Positions 1-12,491 of a DNA stretch of 64,000 nucleotides are shown here, piece by piece (position 1 is the stretch's first letter; each line of letters starts with the position of its first letter). The stretch comes from Riptortus pedestris (taxonomy: Eukaryota; Arthropoda; Insecta; Hemiptera; Alydidae): assembly GCA_019009955.1 (NCBI GenBank), contig CM032233.1:82715501-82779500 (forward strand), in the 5' to 3' direction. The translations under genes were made by a program, and so were the position numbers. The notes beneath the pieces were generated by a model that did no database searches, was not told the origin of the DNA, and saw only the letters and a list, made by a program, of their open reading frames with translations.

Positions 1-672
1 AACTTCTTTCGATTATGTGCCAAATCCACATTTCCATAACTTCCAAATTATTATATTCCGTTTTGTGAAGAGAGAATCCAACTTTTGTTCCCCTAGAGCA
101 ATACGCAATAAGAGCATTGATGGTACGGAGTAATGCACTCATCTCTATGTGCATTAAAGAGTACCTGACAGCTGAATTATATGCTCTCTGTGTTTTAACG
201 TCGTCTGAAGATGTGATGTCTATGTACAACGAATCACAGTACCACATAAGTGCCAAACATAGGGTGGAGAGATGTCTAACTTAACTTAAAATGGGAAGAA
301 GTTTTTATATTTTATTAGAGGATATAGGGATTCATCGAATTTTATTAACTAACGAAGCTGCTTACCATGTGAGGTTCACATAAATATTATACCAAGGATA
401 CTCATTTTTTCACTCCTTGCAATAATTTCGTCATTTAAGTTTACTGTGGGTCCGGGTTGTTTACATTTGTTTAATACTCAAGCAGGAGCAACTTTTTTTA
501 TTCAGGAGGAAATTTTTTTGTGTTGTTGTTTCGGTCAACCTGAAATGCATATGAGCACGTCGTCTGCGTGAATGTTACCATACAGGGCACAGGATGTTAT
601 GTCATTAATGTAGATTGAGAACAGTAGTGACCCTAATACAGATCCTTGCAGTACTCCTGTTCTACTGATAAC
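1..672 (-). pseudogene. Degenerate non-LTR retrotransposon fragments (RT domain plus RTE-like C-terminus)
   Basis: Reading the minus strand from 669 gives an open stretch with GVLQGSVLGSLLFSIYIND and then HADDVLI. These correspond to the palm motifs PQGSVLGPLLF and YADD of CR1/jockey-type LINE reverse transcriptase, here with Y changed to H. Further along, after stops, NLNDEIIARSEKMSILGIIF fits the RT thumb. The last 110 bases (110 down to 1) read FSLHKTEYNNLEVMEMWIW, which matches the WTLRK..RRLEAFEMW signature of RTE-type endonuclease-reverse transcriptases. Two LINE types therefore seem joined near 110-150. Many stops and frameshifts show it is dead. The upstream side meets a (GA)n tract, and the downstream end runs off the window. 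Confidence 0.75.
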
Positions 673-691
673 CCAATCCGAAAAAAAAATT

Positions 692-1876
<1,185 letters not shown>

Positions 1877-1891
1877 GTAAGAAATTTATGT

Positions 1892-2220
1892 CACAGCAGT
1901 GTTGTTGGAAGTGAAGAATATTGTGTACATAAAGAGAAAAAAAAAACGTCCAATTCTTCACAAGTTTTTTATTTCAGCGCTAAGCGCTTACGAAAACTAT
2001 TTACCCCATCTTCAGAGCGAAATGAGATGAATCGGCGGGGGTAATGCTGTGAGTTAATATCGCGAAGTACAAAACTGATAACGGTACTCATCACTTGTCG
2101 GACTGCGAGTTGTACATTAGGCCGTGGAACACGTGCCGCAGAGGAAGAGCGAACGAGCGAAGCGAACAGTACGACACCAGGTTGCAGACTGAATAATTGG
2201 ACGTATTTTTTTCTCTTCAA
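1892..2220. mobile_element. Retroposed insertion flanked by 15-bp direct repeats, with internal inverted ends
   Basis: GTAAGAAATTTATGT occurs at 1877-1891 and again at 2221-2235 as a perfect 15-bp direct repeat, the size of a LINE- or Penelope-type target-site duplication. Inside, AAGAGAAAAA..ACGTCCAATTCTTC (from 1932) is mirrored near 2190-2217, so most of the insert is bounded by inverted repeats. The interior is GC-richer than its surroundings and has no motif I can name. The 83-codon minus frame at 1969-2220 spans it and may be fortuitous. Class is undetermined: SINE, Penelope-related or fold-back. Confidence 0.6.
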
Positions 2221-2318
2221 GTAAGAAATTTATGTTGTCAAGAAACATAACACGTTGTGCATTGACATCATACATTTTGATTTTACTGGCTTACAGGTTA
2301 TCATCAAATTTTGTGTTC

Positions 2319-2388
2319 GCGATTTTCGAAACATTTCTTCAAATGTCCAACGATCCTTTCCAGGGGATGACGAAAAGGAGGTCCATTC

Positions 2389-2455
<67 letters not shown>

Positions 2456-3231
2456 TGTTAACGCTTTAGCAGTCGCAATTTTCGTTTCATCCATACCAAA
2501 CCCTACTTTTAAACGTTTTATGTAAAAAGAAAGATCAAGTTCGTTCATGGCTAAAATCGGGCCAGTGGGAGTGGTGGTTTAGAGGGGGGGGGAAATTAGT
2601 AATATATCTGTTACTGGACGTCGGATCGAAAACCTATATAGAACCAGTATTATGGAAAATTAAATGTACTTTGAATATTTTTGTATACTTTTATTCTCTA
2701 ACTTGAATATTATTATTTGCATTTTTCAGTTTTCAGCCTTCAGAAAACCCCCACTTCTACTCATGTCATATTAACCATAAGGTTAAATACCAAATACTGT
2801 TTTAATTGAACATTTACTTAGTTCTGTTGAACCGACCCCCCTCCCCATATTTTGTTCTATGATTCCTAAAATTTGAGTGATTGAGATAAAACTGATTCTG
2901 AATCATTACAAAGTACAGAACTAGCTTCAGTAAATTGTTTTCAATAAACTGAATATGTTATATTCAGATATATTCCATTAATTACTTGTCTTCCTGGTCT
3001 ATCTGTCTATTCAGAGCTACAAAGTTGGCTGGCCTGTTTGTTTACAATTCAGCCGCTTTCCATTGTAGAGATTATAAACTTGTATTGTAAATTGACTGAA
3101 AGATTTCTCATTACCGTTTGTATTTATTCACTTAATATTCAAGGTAGTGCTACCTGTATGTATATTTACCTATTGTAAACCGTCGCGTGGGAAATCTGGT
3201 TAGTTTACGCAGCCCCTGCGTGACGGACTTT
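2319..3231 (+). mobile_element. Family H (Helentron-like, non-autonomous), long form, 5' end missing
   Basis: Starts in the conserved 5' block (GCGATTTTCGAAACATTTCT) without the AGCAGATTTCCC terminus. A (TA)n array follows at 2394-2452, then the core (TGTTAACGCTTTAGCAGTCG) and the G-rich tract near 2568-2592. The pyrimidine-rich second half has a GACCCCCCTCCCC run near 2832. The 3' end is complete, with GGGAAATCTGGTTAG, the hairpin ACGCAGCCCCTGCGT and GACGGACTTT. No coding capacity. The 97- and 68-codon frames here are TA read-through. Confidence 0.85.
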
Positions 3232-3599
3232 ATCAATAAAGTGAGGTAGAAAATTAATAATTGACTCACTTTCATTTTCACCCATGGACTATTTGGTGAT
3301 TTTCATTATTTACGGAGTAAACTATTTCATACATAGGAAATCTATAATTGAGTTTGTCTCACGAGTAGATGCAGGTGAAATAGAGGGGATTTAGTGAGCT
3401 CTGATGGAAATACGTGCAGGGTATACCTTCACCGACAATCCTCCCCCCTGCAAGGGCATGTAGGTCAGCAAGTCCTTTAGTCTGCTGCCCTATAGCTCAA
3501 ATTGTAAATACATTCCACTAGAAATCGTGAGAACAAGTTTTTTTCTCACACAGACATCTCTTAAAGGTAATTAATTTATCTGTTTAATCTATGTTATGT
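3232..3599. other. No recognised feature
   Basis: AT-rich DNA between two same-strand family H copies. A short TG/TA run at 3600-3640 opens the next copy. Confidence 0.5.
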
Positions 3600-4481
3600 A
3601 TGTGTGTGTATATATATACATGAGTGTGTGTGTGTGTTTTAACACTCTAGTGGTCGTAATTTTTGTGTGATCGTTACCAAACTCTACATTTACTCGTTTA
3701 ATGCAAAAAGAAAGATCAAGTTCGTTAATGGCTAAAATCAGACCAGTGGGAGGGGGCGGGTTAGGAGAGGGGATTCTTGAAAATTCGTAATATCTCCGTT
3801 ACTATACGTCGGTTCGAAAACATGTATAGAATCAATCTCATGGAAAATTAAATTTACTAGAAATATTGTTATATGCATGTATTCTCTATCATTAATATTA
3901 ACTGAGATATTTGAATTTTTATTAAGTGTATGCAGATAACGGACGAGATGAGATCGGCTACTGTCGGTTCTCTTTGTAAGTTTCCGGAAAAAGTTCGGCC
4001 GTTTCCGTAACTGTTCGGCTCTCGAGAAATGTGAGCTTCTTCTTTGAGAGATATATGCAAATACGCTCTGTTGACCCCCTCCCCGTCTTTAGTTCATGGA
4101 CTTCTAAAATTTGAGTGATAAAAATTATTCTGCTTCATTATAAATTACTGTACTAATAATAAATGTACTAATAAATAGTTTTCAATAAAATTAGTATATT
4201 TAATTCAGTTATATTTCAGTAATTGTTTTTCTTTCCGGTGAAGAATTTTTCTAACTATCTGTTCAACTCTGAATGTTTGGCAGGCCTGTTTGATTGCAAT
4301 TCAGAGCTTTCCTTTTAGAGGTTATTAAAATTAACTGAAATATTTGTCATTACCGTTTGTATTTATTCACTTAATGTTCACGTTGTTGTTAAGTGTTACC
4401 AGTATGTAGATTTATCTCTTGCAAATCTTCATGATGGAAATCTGCTTAGTTTAGGTAGGCCCTGCATGATGGAATTTTTTT
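3600..4481 (+). mobile_element. Family H, long form carrying the extra 3' module
   Basis: Short TG/TA array, then the core (ACACTCTAGTGGTCGTAATT). This copy holds both the GATAACGGACGAGATGAG..CGTTTCCGTAACTGTTCGG module (3938-4022) and the later pyrimidine tract and CAGGCCTGTTTGATTG segment. It is therefore a bridge between the long and short forms. The 3' terminus is diverged (TTTAGGTAGGCCCTGCATGATGG), so the hairpin is weakened. Confidence 0.8.
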
Positions 4482-6254
4482 ATAAGTATGGTAAATCCTT
4501 CCTGTTGGCCTCCCTATTTTACTTCCTATCGAAACTGTTATATTCCGTCACCAGATACTCTTGTCAATCTATGCATCTCATTGAGCAGAAATTACGTTAT
4601 ACACACATAATCTATGTGCATGCATATAAGTGGTGTATTTCTTTAAATTTAAGTAGGAAGAATGCTACTTCAACTACATTTTTGGTATTCCACTGAGACC
4701 TGTTACAGGTCCTTAAATCAGTATTATCAACTTGAATGAGTATATTTTCAGTAGAAGAAGACCTTGGGCCTGTAATGAAAATACATTGTAGCTGATAAAT
4801 AAATAATGTAACACGGAGTAGGGCAACAGGAAGCTGCCCCGCCTCCAACCCTTGCTCCCTTCCCAAACATGACGAGCTTTATCTACTCTCCTTTTCATTA
4901 AATACACCTAAAAACACTTCTACCTCTACCGCTTCTCTACGTGCGACTGTAATCCTTCTGCAATTGAAGAAAACTTGACCACGATCCTCCCATTAAGGCG
5001 GCTTCAAAAATACATTGTAAGGCTTTTGAAAAAGTTTTTAGCCAATGTTTAAAGCCGTCCCGTATTTAAATGGATGTTAAGAAATTAGAACATTGTAACG
5101 TTTAATTGCTTTTATTAGATAACCACATTTAATTTTAGCTTTAAGAGTTTTAATTATATAATTTTGCATTTATGTTTATAATGTACAGATGTACATAAAA
5201 TAACAGAGATATAAATAATGGGTCTGGCTTTCCAGTGGAGAAGAATTTTCAACAGAATCAAATAAATAAAAAAGGAATAATTACTACATTGACTCTTTAA
5301 GGTGGGACAATTTCTCGTAATTCATAAATCCTTTAACCAATTTAAGACTGACAGCAAAGCATGTCAATAAATTAAAAATGTATGTTATATATTTAGAGTG
5401 GTATATATTAAGAATGTTAGAGAAATTAGGTATTATACATAATTATTAAATTAATAGATTTTATAATATGTATTTATGGTTTTTGAGCTAATTGTATAAC
5501 GAATGTATTATATAAGTATAAACGCTATTTAATTATATGCAAATAAATTAATTAACCTAATATTAGTAGGTTTTCCTATTATGTTATGTTAACATTTAAT
5601 GAAAATAAATAAGTTTAATTTTAGTGGTGCTGATATTCTTATTATTTCTTCTTCTATTAAGTTTTATGAGAATTGGATGTTTTCGTACACTCCCTTGAGC
5701 TGGAGATTATCATCTTTCTATCCGTTCACATTAGGACGTTAAGTAACATCAAATGGACGATGGCTAATATATGAAAGAACATTTTTTTCCGGGGATCCTA
5801 TCATTAGGCTCTATGGGGGTGGGGGTCAGGGTTTTCGGCACTGTTATAAATTTATTGTCACCTTTATTAATGAAAATGGCATATTGCCGGATATAAACGT
5901 ATGCCTATAAATTGCGAGAATGTATGTTTTTGTGCTGGTAATGGCTTTACAATCAGAAAATCTCGGAAGACCTCTGGGCCTAATGATATAAAAAAAATTA
6001 ATAAATCGGCTGGTCAATTTTATTGTTTTTATTTTTATTTTATTAAGACTATTACAGTCTGCATATAAATGTATTTCGTAATTTGATGTGTACAATTCTA
6101 TCGTTCTCCATCACTCTCAAGAGAAGCTACGTCCCTTCACCACAATGAGAGGAGCAGCCTCTCCCTGCCTGGCGAGGAAGTCAAGAGCTAAGGAGGAATG
6201 GCACTTGATAAGAAAATAGCCACTGCTGTCACTTCACTTTACACTTCTATAGGA
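4482..6254. other. No recognised feature
   Basis: AT-rich DNA without a convincing ORF. A short imperfect inverted pair (TATCATTAGGC near 5799 and its complement near 5977) is too weak to define an element. Confidence 0.5.
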
Positions 6255-6450
6255 TCTGTTAACGCTCTGGCGGTCGCAATTTTTGTTTGATCGATATTTA
6301 AACATTTTATGTAAGAATGAAGATCAAGCTCGTTAACGGCCAAATTCGGACCAGTGGGGCGTTTAGAAGGTGAATTTCAAAAATTCGAAATATCTCCGTT
6401 ATTATGAGTCTGATCTAAAAATCGTATTAAACAAATCATATAAAGTTCGA
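6255..6450 (+). mobile_element. Family H core fragment
   Basis: Only the core remains: TGTTAACGCTCTGGCGGTCG, AAGATCAAGCTCGTTAACGG, and GAAATATCTCCGTTATTATG. Both termini and the microsatellite are absent, so this is an old truncated piece. Confidence 0.75.
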
Positions 6451-7844
6451 CTAGCATTTCTGAAGTGCGAAGACTGTCTGATAGGGTGGCAGTTCAAGCC
6501 GGAAAACAAGTAAGAATTGAATACATTTACTGTTGTCCGATCCAAACAAGCTTGTTAAATCTTTATAACTGAAGTCATTTCATTTTAATAATATCACATT
6601 CTTTTGGAACCACTTCTCGATTATTAAAGATGTACTTAAGCGTGTTAACAACCAATTCACAATATATCTATAAACCTTTCACGCTTTTTAATCTTTTGAT
6701 AAAAAAATACATATATCTTTATTTGAGAAACTTACTAAACGAGAACAGAATTGAAATAAATAAATAAGGGATATGATGAAAAATGTAAATCATAACCTGT
6801 AACTCACGTTTTTAATTGAACTGAGTTATTAACTTGGGGAAATAATGAAGTTTTACGAATCTTTATGAGAAATTTTCTAAGTTGTGCTTGTTGATACTTT
6901 ACCTCAGAAAGCTCATGTTAGTGATTAATTACAAGGTTTAGATGCTGTAGGCCACACGTACCTCGAAACCCTATTTGCAACACTTTTTCACCTTTAATTT
7001 ATGCCAACATGGCAGAATTACTGTGTTAACAGGATTTTATCCTTATTTATTCAGACAGTTTAATTACCAGTGGCTCCTATCTGTGGATACGATAAACAGA
7101 TCGTTCCATTAATTTTAGCACAGCCCATATTAAAGGCACTTTATTTTTCCCAAATATCCCATTTAGTCTGTGTAAAGCAGAGTACATCAGTTTGTATACT
7201 GCTAAAATATTTATTAAAGGATAGAGGTTTTGGGTATTTATGACTGGGGCTAGGGCGAAGAGGGTGGGCGAGGCTATAGAAGAGCAAGCAAGACCTGCTA
7301 TATCCCAAAATCCTTGTTCTCCTCCTTTCCAATCTCCCCTTCATTTGCCATCGTCTCACCACATTCATCTGAAATTTATTTGATAGACTAGATAGCTATC
7401 TCTTCAACCTCCGACGCTCCTATTCAGGAGGATCGATATTCCTAACTCATTTATAGCAATTCCATTTCTCAAGGACCACTGTTTTCATCGCATTCAGTTT
7501 CTCCTAAGCCTTGTTTCATTGTTATAACGAAAGCTCATATTTCATTGATATACCCAACTACGACAATGGCTTCCATTTTGGGTCGGTTTTGGTATTGAAA
7601 TGAATAAATAGGCGAGTGATTTAACCCAGCAACGTGCGCGAGTAACATTTTGAAACAGTTCTCCGTGTATTTTAAAACAGGTAACGCTGGGTGGGGCTTG
7701 TTGACGCCAACATAGATTATGTATGTATTTTGTAATTGTACATATTAAGAATATTAGGTTATATTAAACATAGTGCAAGCGACACCAGTCGTGAGTGTGT
7801 CATCTGGCTTCGGCTCTGTATATTTTTTTTATATATATATTTTT
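6451..7844. other. No recognised feature
   Basis: AT-rich sequence with no coding signal that I trust. The 75-codon minus frame at 7141-7368 has no motif I recognise. Confidence 0.5.
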
Positions 7845-8608
7845 TCTAGCGATCGAAATTTTTGTGTGGTCGTTATTGAACTCGATACTTAATCATTCTA
7901 TGTAAAAAGAAAGATCAAGTTCGTTATTGGCTGAAATCGGACCTGTGGGAGGGGGTGTTTAGAGGGGGAATTTTGAAAATTCGAAATATCTCCGTCATTA
8001 TAAGTCGTATCGAAAAATTGTATGAAACCGTTCTTATTGAAAATTAAACTGTCTATAAATATTGTTCTATACATATTTTCTGTATTATGAATATTAACCG
8101 AGATATTTGGATTTTATTGTTTTCAGCCTTCAGTAAATCCAGTGTTTGTTATATAATAAACCACATTACTCGATGCTTAAATTCAAAATATTGATTTTCA
8201 TAGATCTTTATTATATGAGATACATGCAAAAATGTTCTGGTGACCCCCCCCCCCCGTCTTAAGTTTATGGACTAGTTAAATTTGATTGATTAAGATTAAA
8301 TTATTCTGATTCATTATAAATTAGTGGACTAGATATAGTAAATAGTTTTCAATCAAATTAATAAGTTACATTCTGACATATTTCAATAATTGTTTTTCTT
8401 TCCGTTGAGAGTCAGGTTGGCAGACCTGTTTGTTTACATTTCAGACGCTTCCCGGCAGGAGGGGCAGATTTCTTATTACCGTTTGTATTTATTCACTTAA
8501 TATTCAAGGTGGTGTTGAGTTACCAGTATGTAGATTTATCTATTATTAAACTTCATGAGGGGAAATCTGCTTAGTTTATGGGCGTTAGCCATGCGTGACG
8601 GACTTTAT
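7845..8608 (+). mobile_element. Family H, long form, 5' truncated
   Basis: Begins in the core after a short TA run (TCTAGCGATCGAAATTTTTG). It has the G tract GTGGGAGGGGGTGTTTAGAG (7945-), a C-run in the second half (8245-8257) and a 3' end GGGAAATCTGCTTAG. The hairpin stem has diverged (TTTATGGGCGTTAGCCATGC), but GCGTGACGGACTTT is kept. Confidence 0.82.
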
Positions 8609-9334
8609 TTACCTAATCATCATTCAAGGCTACTTGGATTAGGAATGATTTATCGTTAATTACTAACCAGTAATAGGGCTCTCTCCACTACCTTCTTGAC
8701 TTTTAAATCTTGGGCTGAGTAGTCTTTACAATATTTTTTTGTACTTTAATGATTAATATAAATTGTATTTGAAAGTGAAATTAAACCTGCTGACGGGTTT
8801 TCTGTCGTTGAAATCTAGGTGGTAACTGTGATACGTCAACCAGTTCATCCTCTAGTCAACTATAATCCATTTCGATATTACTCAATCAGAAACATCGCTA
8901 TTGGTGAAATTTCATATCAGTGCAGAGAGAGTGTCCAATGTAATTGAATAAATCACTATCGAATAAACTTAATACCGCCCGGAAAACTAATTAAACTAAC
9001 ATAAATGAGGAAATGCACCGAATATTGATCAGACAAAATAAATTAGCAAACAAACATCGAAACAAAAGATTGCTCTTGTCGCACATTTCGCAATGCTTGA
9101 AAATATAAATGGATAATAAAATTAACTTTAAAATTGAAAGAAAAATAACTAAAGATATCTGCGTGGCTGTAAGAATACTGAATAAATCAAAAACAGTTTA
9201 TTTGATGTAAATAATATTACTCCACTATAAATTTCACTTCAAACTGCACGAATGTGTTATTTGATGAATAGAATGGGGCTTCTAAAATATTAACCATAGG
9301 ATGAAGTTAGTTTCTAAGGATCTAACAACAGTTT
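8609..9334. other. No recognised feature
   Basis: AT-rich, apparently unique DNA between oppositely oriented family H copies. Confidence 0.5.
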
Positions 9335-9670
9335 GTTACATGAGTAGGGGTGAGGGGTTTACTGAAAGCCAATAACTAAAAAATGTTAATATCTTAGTTA
9401 ATAATGAAGATAGTGAAAACACATGAAAAACGACGTTTATAGAACATAACATTTTCAATACGATTGGTACTATACACTTTTTTGATCCGTCACGTAATAA
9501 CGGAGATATTTGGAATTTTCAAAATTTACCCAATAACCCCCCCCCCCTCCAAAAGTCCAATTTCAGCCGTTAACGAAATCTACCCTTATTAACGTATAAA
9601 TCGTTTTGGAATCCAGTTAGGTAATGATCAAACACAAATTACGACCACTAGAGCATTAACAGAGACATGC

Positions 9671-9704
<34 letters not shown>
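9335..9704 (-). mobile_element. Family H fragment, core plus (TA)n
   Basis: Reverse-oriented core: CATGAGTAGGGGTGAGGGG, CGTAATAACGGAGATATTTG, a C-rich tract at 9537-9550, and GACCACTAGAGCATTAACAG, ending in a (TA)n array at 9676-9704. The 3' half and both termini are missing. Confidence 0.78.
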
Positions 9705-9933
<229 letters not shown>

Positions 9934-10084
9934 CATATTTGTCTGTTATAAATAATATGATATAAAATATTTGTATATACAATTTAGGGTTAATCTGCTA
10001 AAATCAACTGAAGGGGAGTTACACAAATAGATGATACAGCTATTCTTTATATGAAATTTCAACATTTTAATTAGGTTTGAGATT

Positions 10085-10438
10085 TATCCGAGTGTCACGT
10101 TTATGCATTTATTTCAAAATGTAAATTTCAATGAGAATAATATTTGGTATTTATGCTTCAAAATATAACTGAATAATTAATACTACATGAGTAGGAGTGG
10201 GGGAGAAGGCCGGAAGGCTGAAAACTAAAAAATGCAAATAGTCCGATTTTAACCATTCTTGAACCTGATCTTTATTTTTGCATAAAATGTTTAAATAACG
10301 AATTTGGTATCGATGTGACAAAAATTGAGACGCTAGAGCGTTAACAGACAAATATATGTTATCATTTTTAACGGGCCTTATTTTCGTTATCTCCTAGGTC
10401 GGATCAATGGACATTTCAAGTTTTTGAAAATCCCATCC
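10085..10438 (-). mobile_element. Family H fragment, mid form
   Basis: Reverse core with GAGAATAATATTTGGTATTT, CATGAGTAGGAGTGGGGGA, and GACGCTAGAGCGTTAACAGA. The conserved 5' block follows with almost no TA array (CGGGCCTTATTTTCGTTATC) and stops near 10438. The 5' terminus is lost. Confidence 0.75.
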
Positions 10439-10771
10439 CATGAAATCTAAAACCGTATTTTTTCGGAATTACGCCACAAATTAAAAGCAAAAAGGTAAAC
10501 TTAAAGATTGGGTAGGATTCTCAGAGTGACAAAGTAGAAGAAGACATTTGTAAGAAAGGTGTTTGCATAATACTAGTCTAGATTTGCATAATAATTATTT
10601 CATTTACATTAATATAATATATACTTCAGAATCTGTGAACAAGTATATGATGCTGCTATCCCACTCCTTCTCCGGAGATTTTCTCATTACTCTAGTATAT
10701 TTCACAATATCATGTCAAGCCTATGTTAGACAACTTAGTTAGGTGAGGCTGTATGAGTGTAAGTAATATGC

Positions 10772-10813
10772 GCATGGAAATTCTATTTAGTTTACGTAGC
10801 ACCTGCATGACTT
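10772..10813 (+). mobile_element. Family H 3'-end remnant
   Basis: ATGGAAATTCTATTTAGTTT followed by a mutated hairpin ACGTAGCACCTGCATGACTTT. The rest of the copy is not recognisable. Confidence 0.6.
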
Positions 10814-11027
10814 TCTTTGGATAGTAGAGTTTTAAATCATTCAGTGCACACAAGACTGCACATTTAAAAAAAAATTATCAAAGCATTTAGCATTTTAATT
10901 TTTAACTACTGTTTCACAGCACATCACATGCCCAAATTTATTTTTGTCTTGTTTGCGTAAGGTTCTTCTTAAGGGAGTAATAAAGTATGAAATGTGAAAG
11001 AACGTCATATAGTCAGTCATTCTGCCA
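10814..11027. other. Short unrecognised gap between two 3'-end remnants
   Basis: About 210 bp of AT-rich DNA. The 60-codon minus frame here has no recognisable motif. Confidence 0.4.
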
Positions 11028-11073
11028 CTTAGAAATTCAGCTAAGTTTACGCAGCCTCTGCGATTGAACTTTT
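11028..11073 (+). mobile_element. Family H 3'-end remnant
   Basis: TTAGAAATTCAGCTAAGTTT then ACGCAGCCTCTGCG and ATTGAACTTTT. It is a second isolated terminus 215 bp after the previous one, so 3' ends may persist or duplicate independently of bodies. Confidence 0.6.
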
Positions 11074-11213
11074 CCAAAATGAGTGCGAATGAAGAAAAAT
11101 TATCATATAGGTAACAAAGCTATCATGGTTGGACTTGAGACCGCTTCTGTTTGGAAAGGAAGGTTTATTCTTACTTATTTTTTTTTTTTTATAATGGTGA
11201 ATATTGTAAATGA

Positions 11214-11336
11214 TTTTTAGCAGATTTCCCTTAAGGGAAATCAACTATTGAGGTCGTACTCATGACGCGATTTTCGAAAAATTTCTTCAAATGTCCATCG
11301 ATCCTACCCAGGAGATGACGAAAATCAGGTCCGTTC

Positions 11337-11406
<70 letters not shown>

Positions 11407-11880
11407 CTTTTAACGCTCTAGCGGTCGCAATTTTTGTTTCATCGTTACCAAACTCGATTTAAGTAAAAAGAAAGATCAAGTTCATTAATGGCTGAAATCG
11501 GAATAGTGGGAGGGGGGGGTTTAGAGGGGCAATTTTTGAAAATTCGAAATATCTCCGTTATTATGCGTCGGATCGAAATATTGTATAGAACAATCTTATT
11601 GAAAATTAAATTTACTATAAATATTGTTCCATACGTTTACTCTCTACCTTGAATATTAACCGAGATATTTGCATTTGTATTGTGTGTGTGGTCGGCAAGA
11701 ATCGGCTATGTTCGCACTTTCAGCAAAGAGCTAGTGCGGCCGTTTCCGTAACTGTTCGTCCCTCGTGAATAGGTTTAGAGATTCCTTACTACTATTGTTA
11801 TTATTAGGCAGATTTCTCTATTGTAAAACTTCACGTGGGAAATCAGGTTAGTTTACGCAGCCCCTGCGTGACGGACTTTA
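11214..11880 (+). mobile_element. Family H, short form, both termini intact (type copy)
   Basis: Best complete short copy. The 5' end is TTTTTAGCAGATTTCCC with the 20-bp palindrome GATTTCCCTTAAGGGAAATC (11222-11241). Then come GAGGTCGTACTCATGACGCG, ATCGATCCTACCCAGGAGAT, (TA)n at 11341-11402, the core with GTTACCAAACTCG, a G tract at 11507-11528, the CGTTTCCGTAACTGTTCG module near 11740, and the 3' end GGGAAATCAGGTTAG plus hairpin ACGCAGCCCCTGCGT and GACGGACTTT. Flanks show no target-site duplication and read T on both sides, as expected for a Helentron insertion between T and T. Helentron assignment is inferred from structure only. Confidence 0.85.
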
Positions 11881-12185
11881 TATTTATACGTGTGGTGATA
11901 TAAATATTATGAACGCATTGATTAGAAACTGGTTTACGTTTATTCTGTGAGGCTATAGAATAGCACATGTATCTAGAATTGCCAGTGAGCCATAACGGCA
12001 GAACGTATGCGTAAATACTGAGATGGGAAATGTAAATAGATTGTTATTAGTGAAGCTACTCCGTGAATAATATGCATACTTATTATTCAATATTCTCTGT
12101 GCATAACTGTGTACTTCAGCTGTCAGTGATTGTGTGTGTTTGTGTGTGTAACCCATGTATCCCAAGAGACCTGTATGTTACCTCT
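11881..12185. other. No recognised feature
   Basis: Spacer between family H copies with a short TG run near 12130-12150 and no coding signal. Confidence 0.5.
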
Positions 12186-12316
12186 TCAGGTTCTATTCAT
12201 GACGCGATTTTCCAAAAAACTATCTTCAAAAGTCCATGGATCCTACTCGGCTCGGAGATTACAAAAAACGAGGTCTATTCAAAACTATAGAATTATCCGT
12301 TTTGACCCCCCCCCCG
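12186..12316 (+). mobile_element. Family H 5'-block fragment ending in a C-run
   Basis: Contains TTCATGACGCGATTTTCC, a diverged GTCCATGGATCCTACTCGG and ACGAGGTCTATTCAAAACTA. It is joined directly to TTTTGACCCCCCCCCC, a tract that normally lies deep in the 3' half. The join implies an internal deletion between the 5' block and the C-run. Confidence 0.65.
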
Positions 12317-12321
12317 AGCAA

Positions 12322-12446
12322 TTTCAGCAGATTTTCCCGAGAGGAAATTAGCTATTGAGGTTGTATGGTGGGATTTTCAAAAACCTTCTTCAAATGTCCA
12401 TCGATCCTACCTAGGAGATCACGAACATAAGGCCCGTTCAAAAAGC

Positions 12447-12491
<45 letters not shown>

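Noticed and set aside
2232..2525. Ile-Tyr repeat open frames (also near 9656, 14788, 19636, 26712, 34543, 44018, 47177)
   Set aside because: Read-through of (TA)n and (TG)n arrays within family H or FB1. No protein is implied.
5790..5995. Possible hAT-like or other TIR element
   Set aside because: CAGGGTTTTCGG and CAGAGGTCTTCC-type ends match poorly and no 8-bp duplication is present. The TATCATTAGGC inverted pair is too short.
11214..11880. Classification of family H as a canonical Helitron
   Set aside because: The 3' end after the hairpin is GACGGACTTT, not CTRR, and flanks suggest T|T rather than A|T insertion, so the Helentron type fits better.
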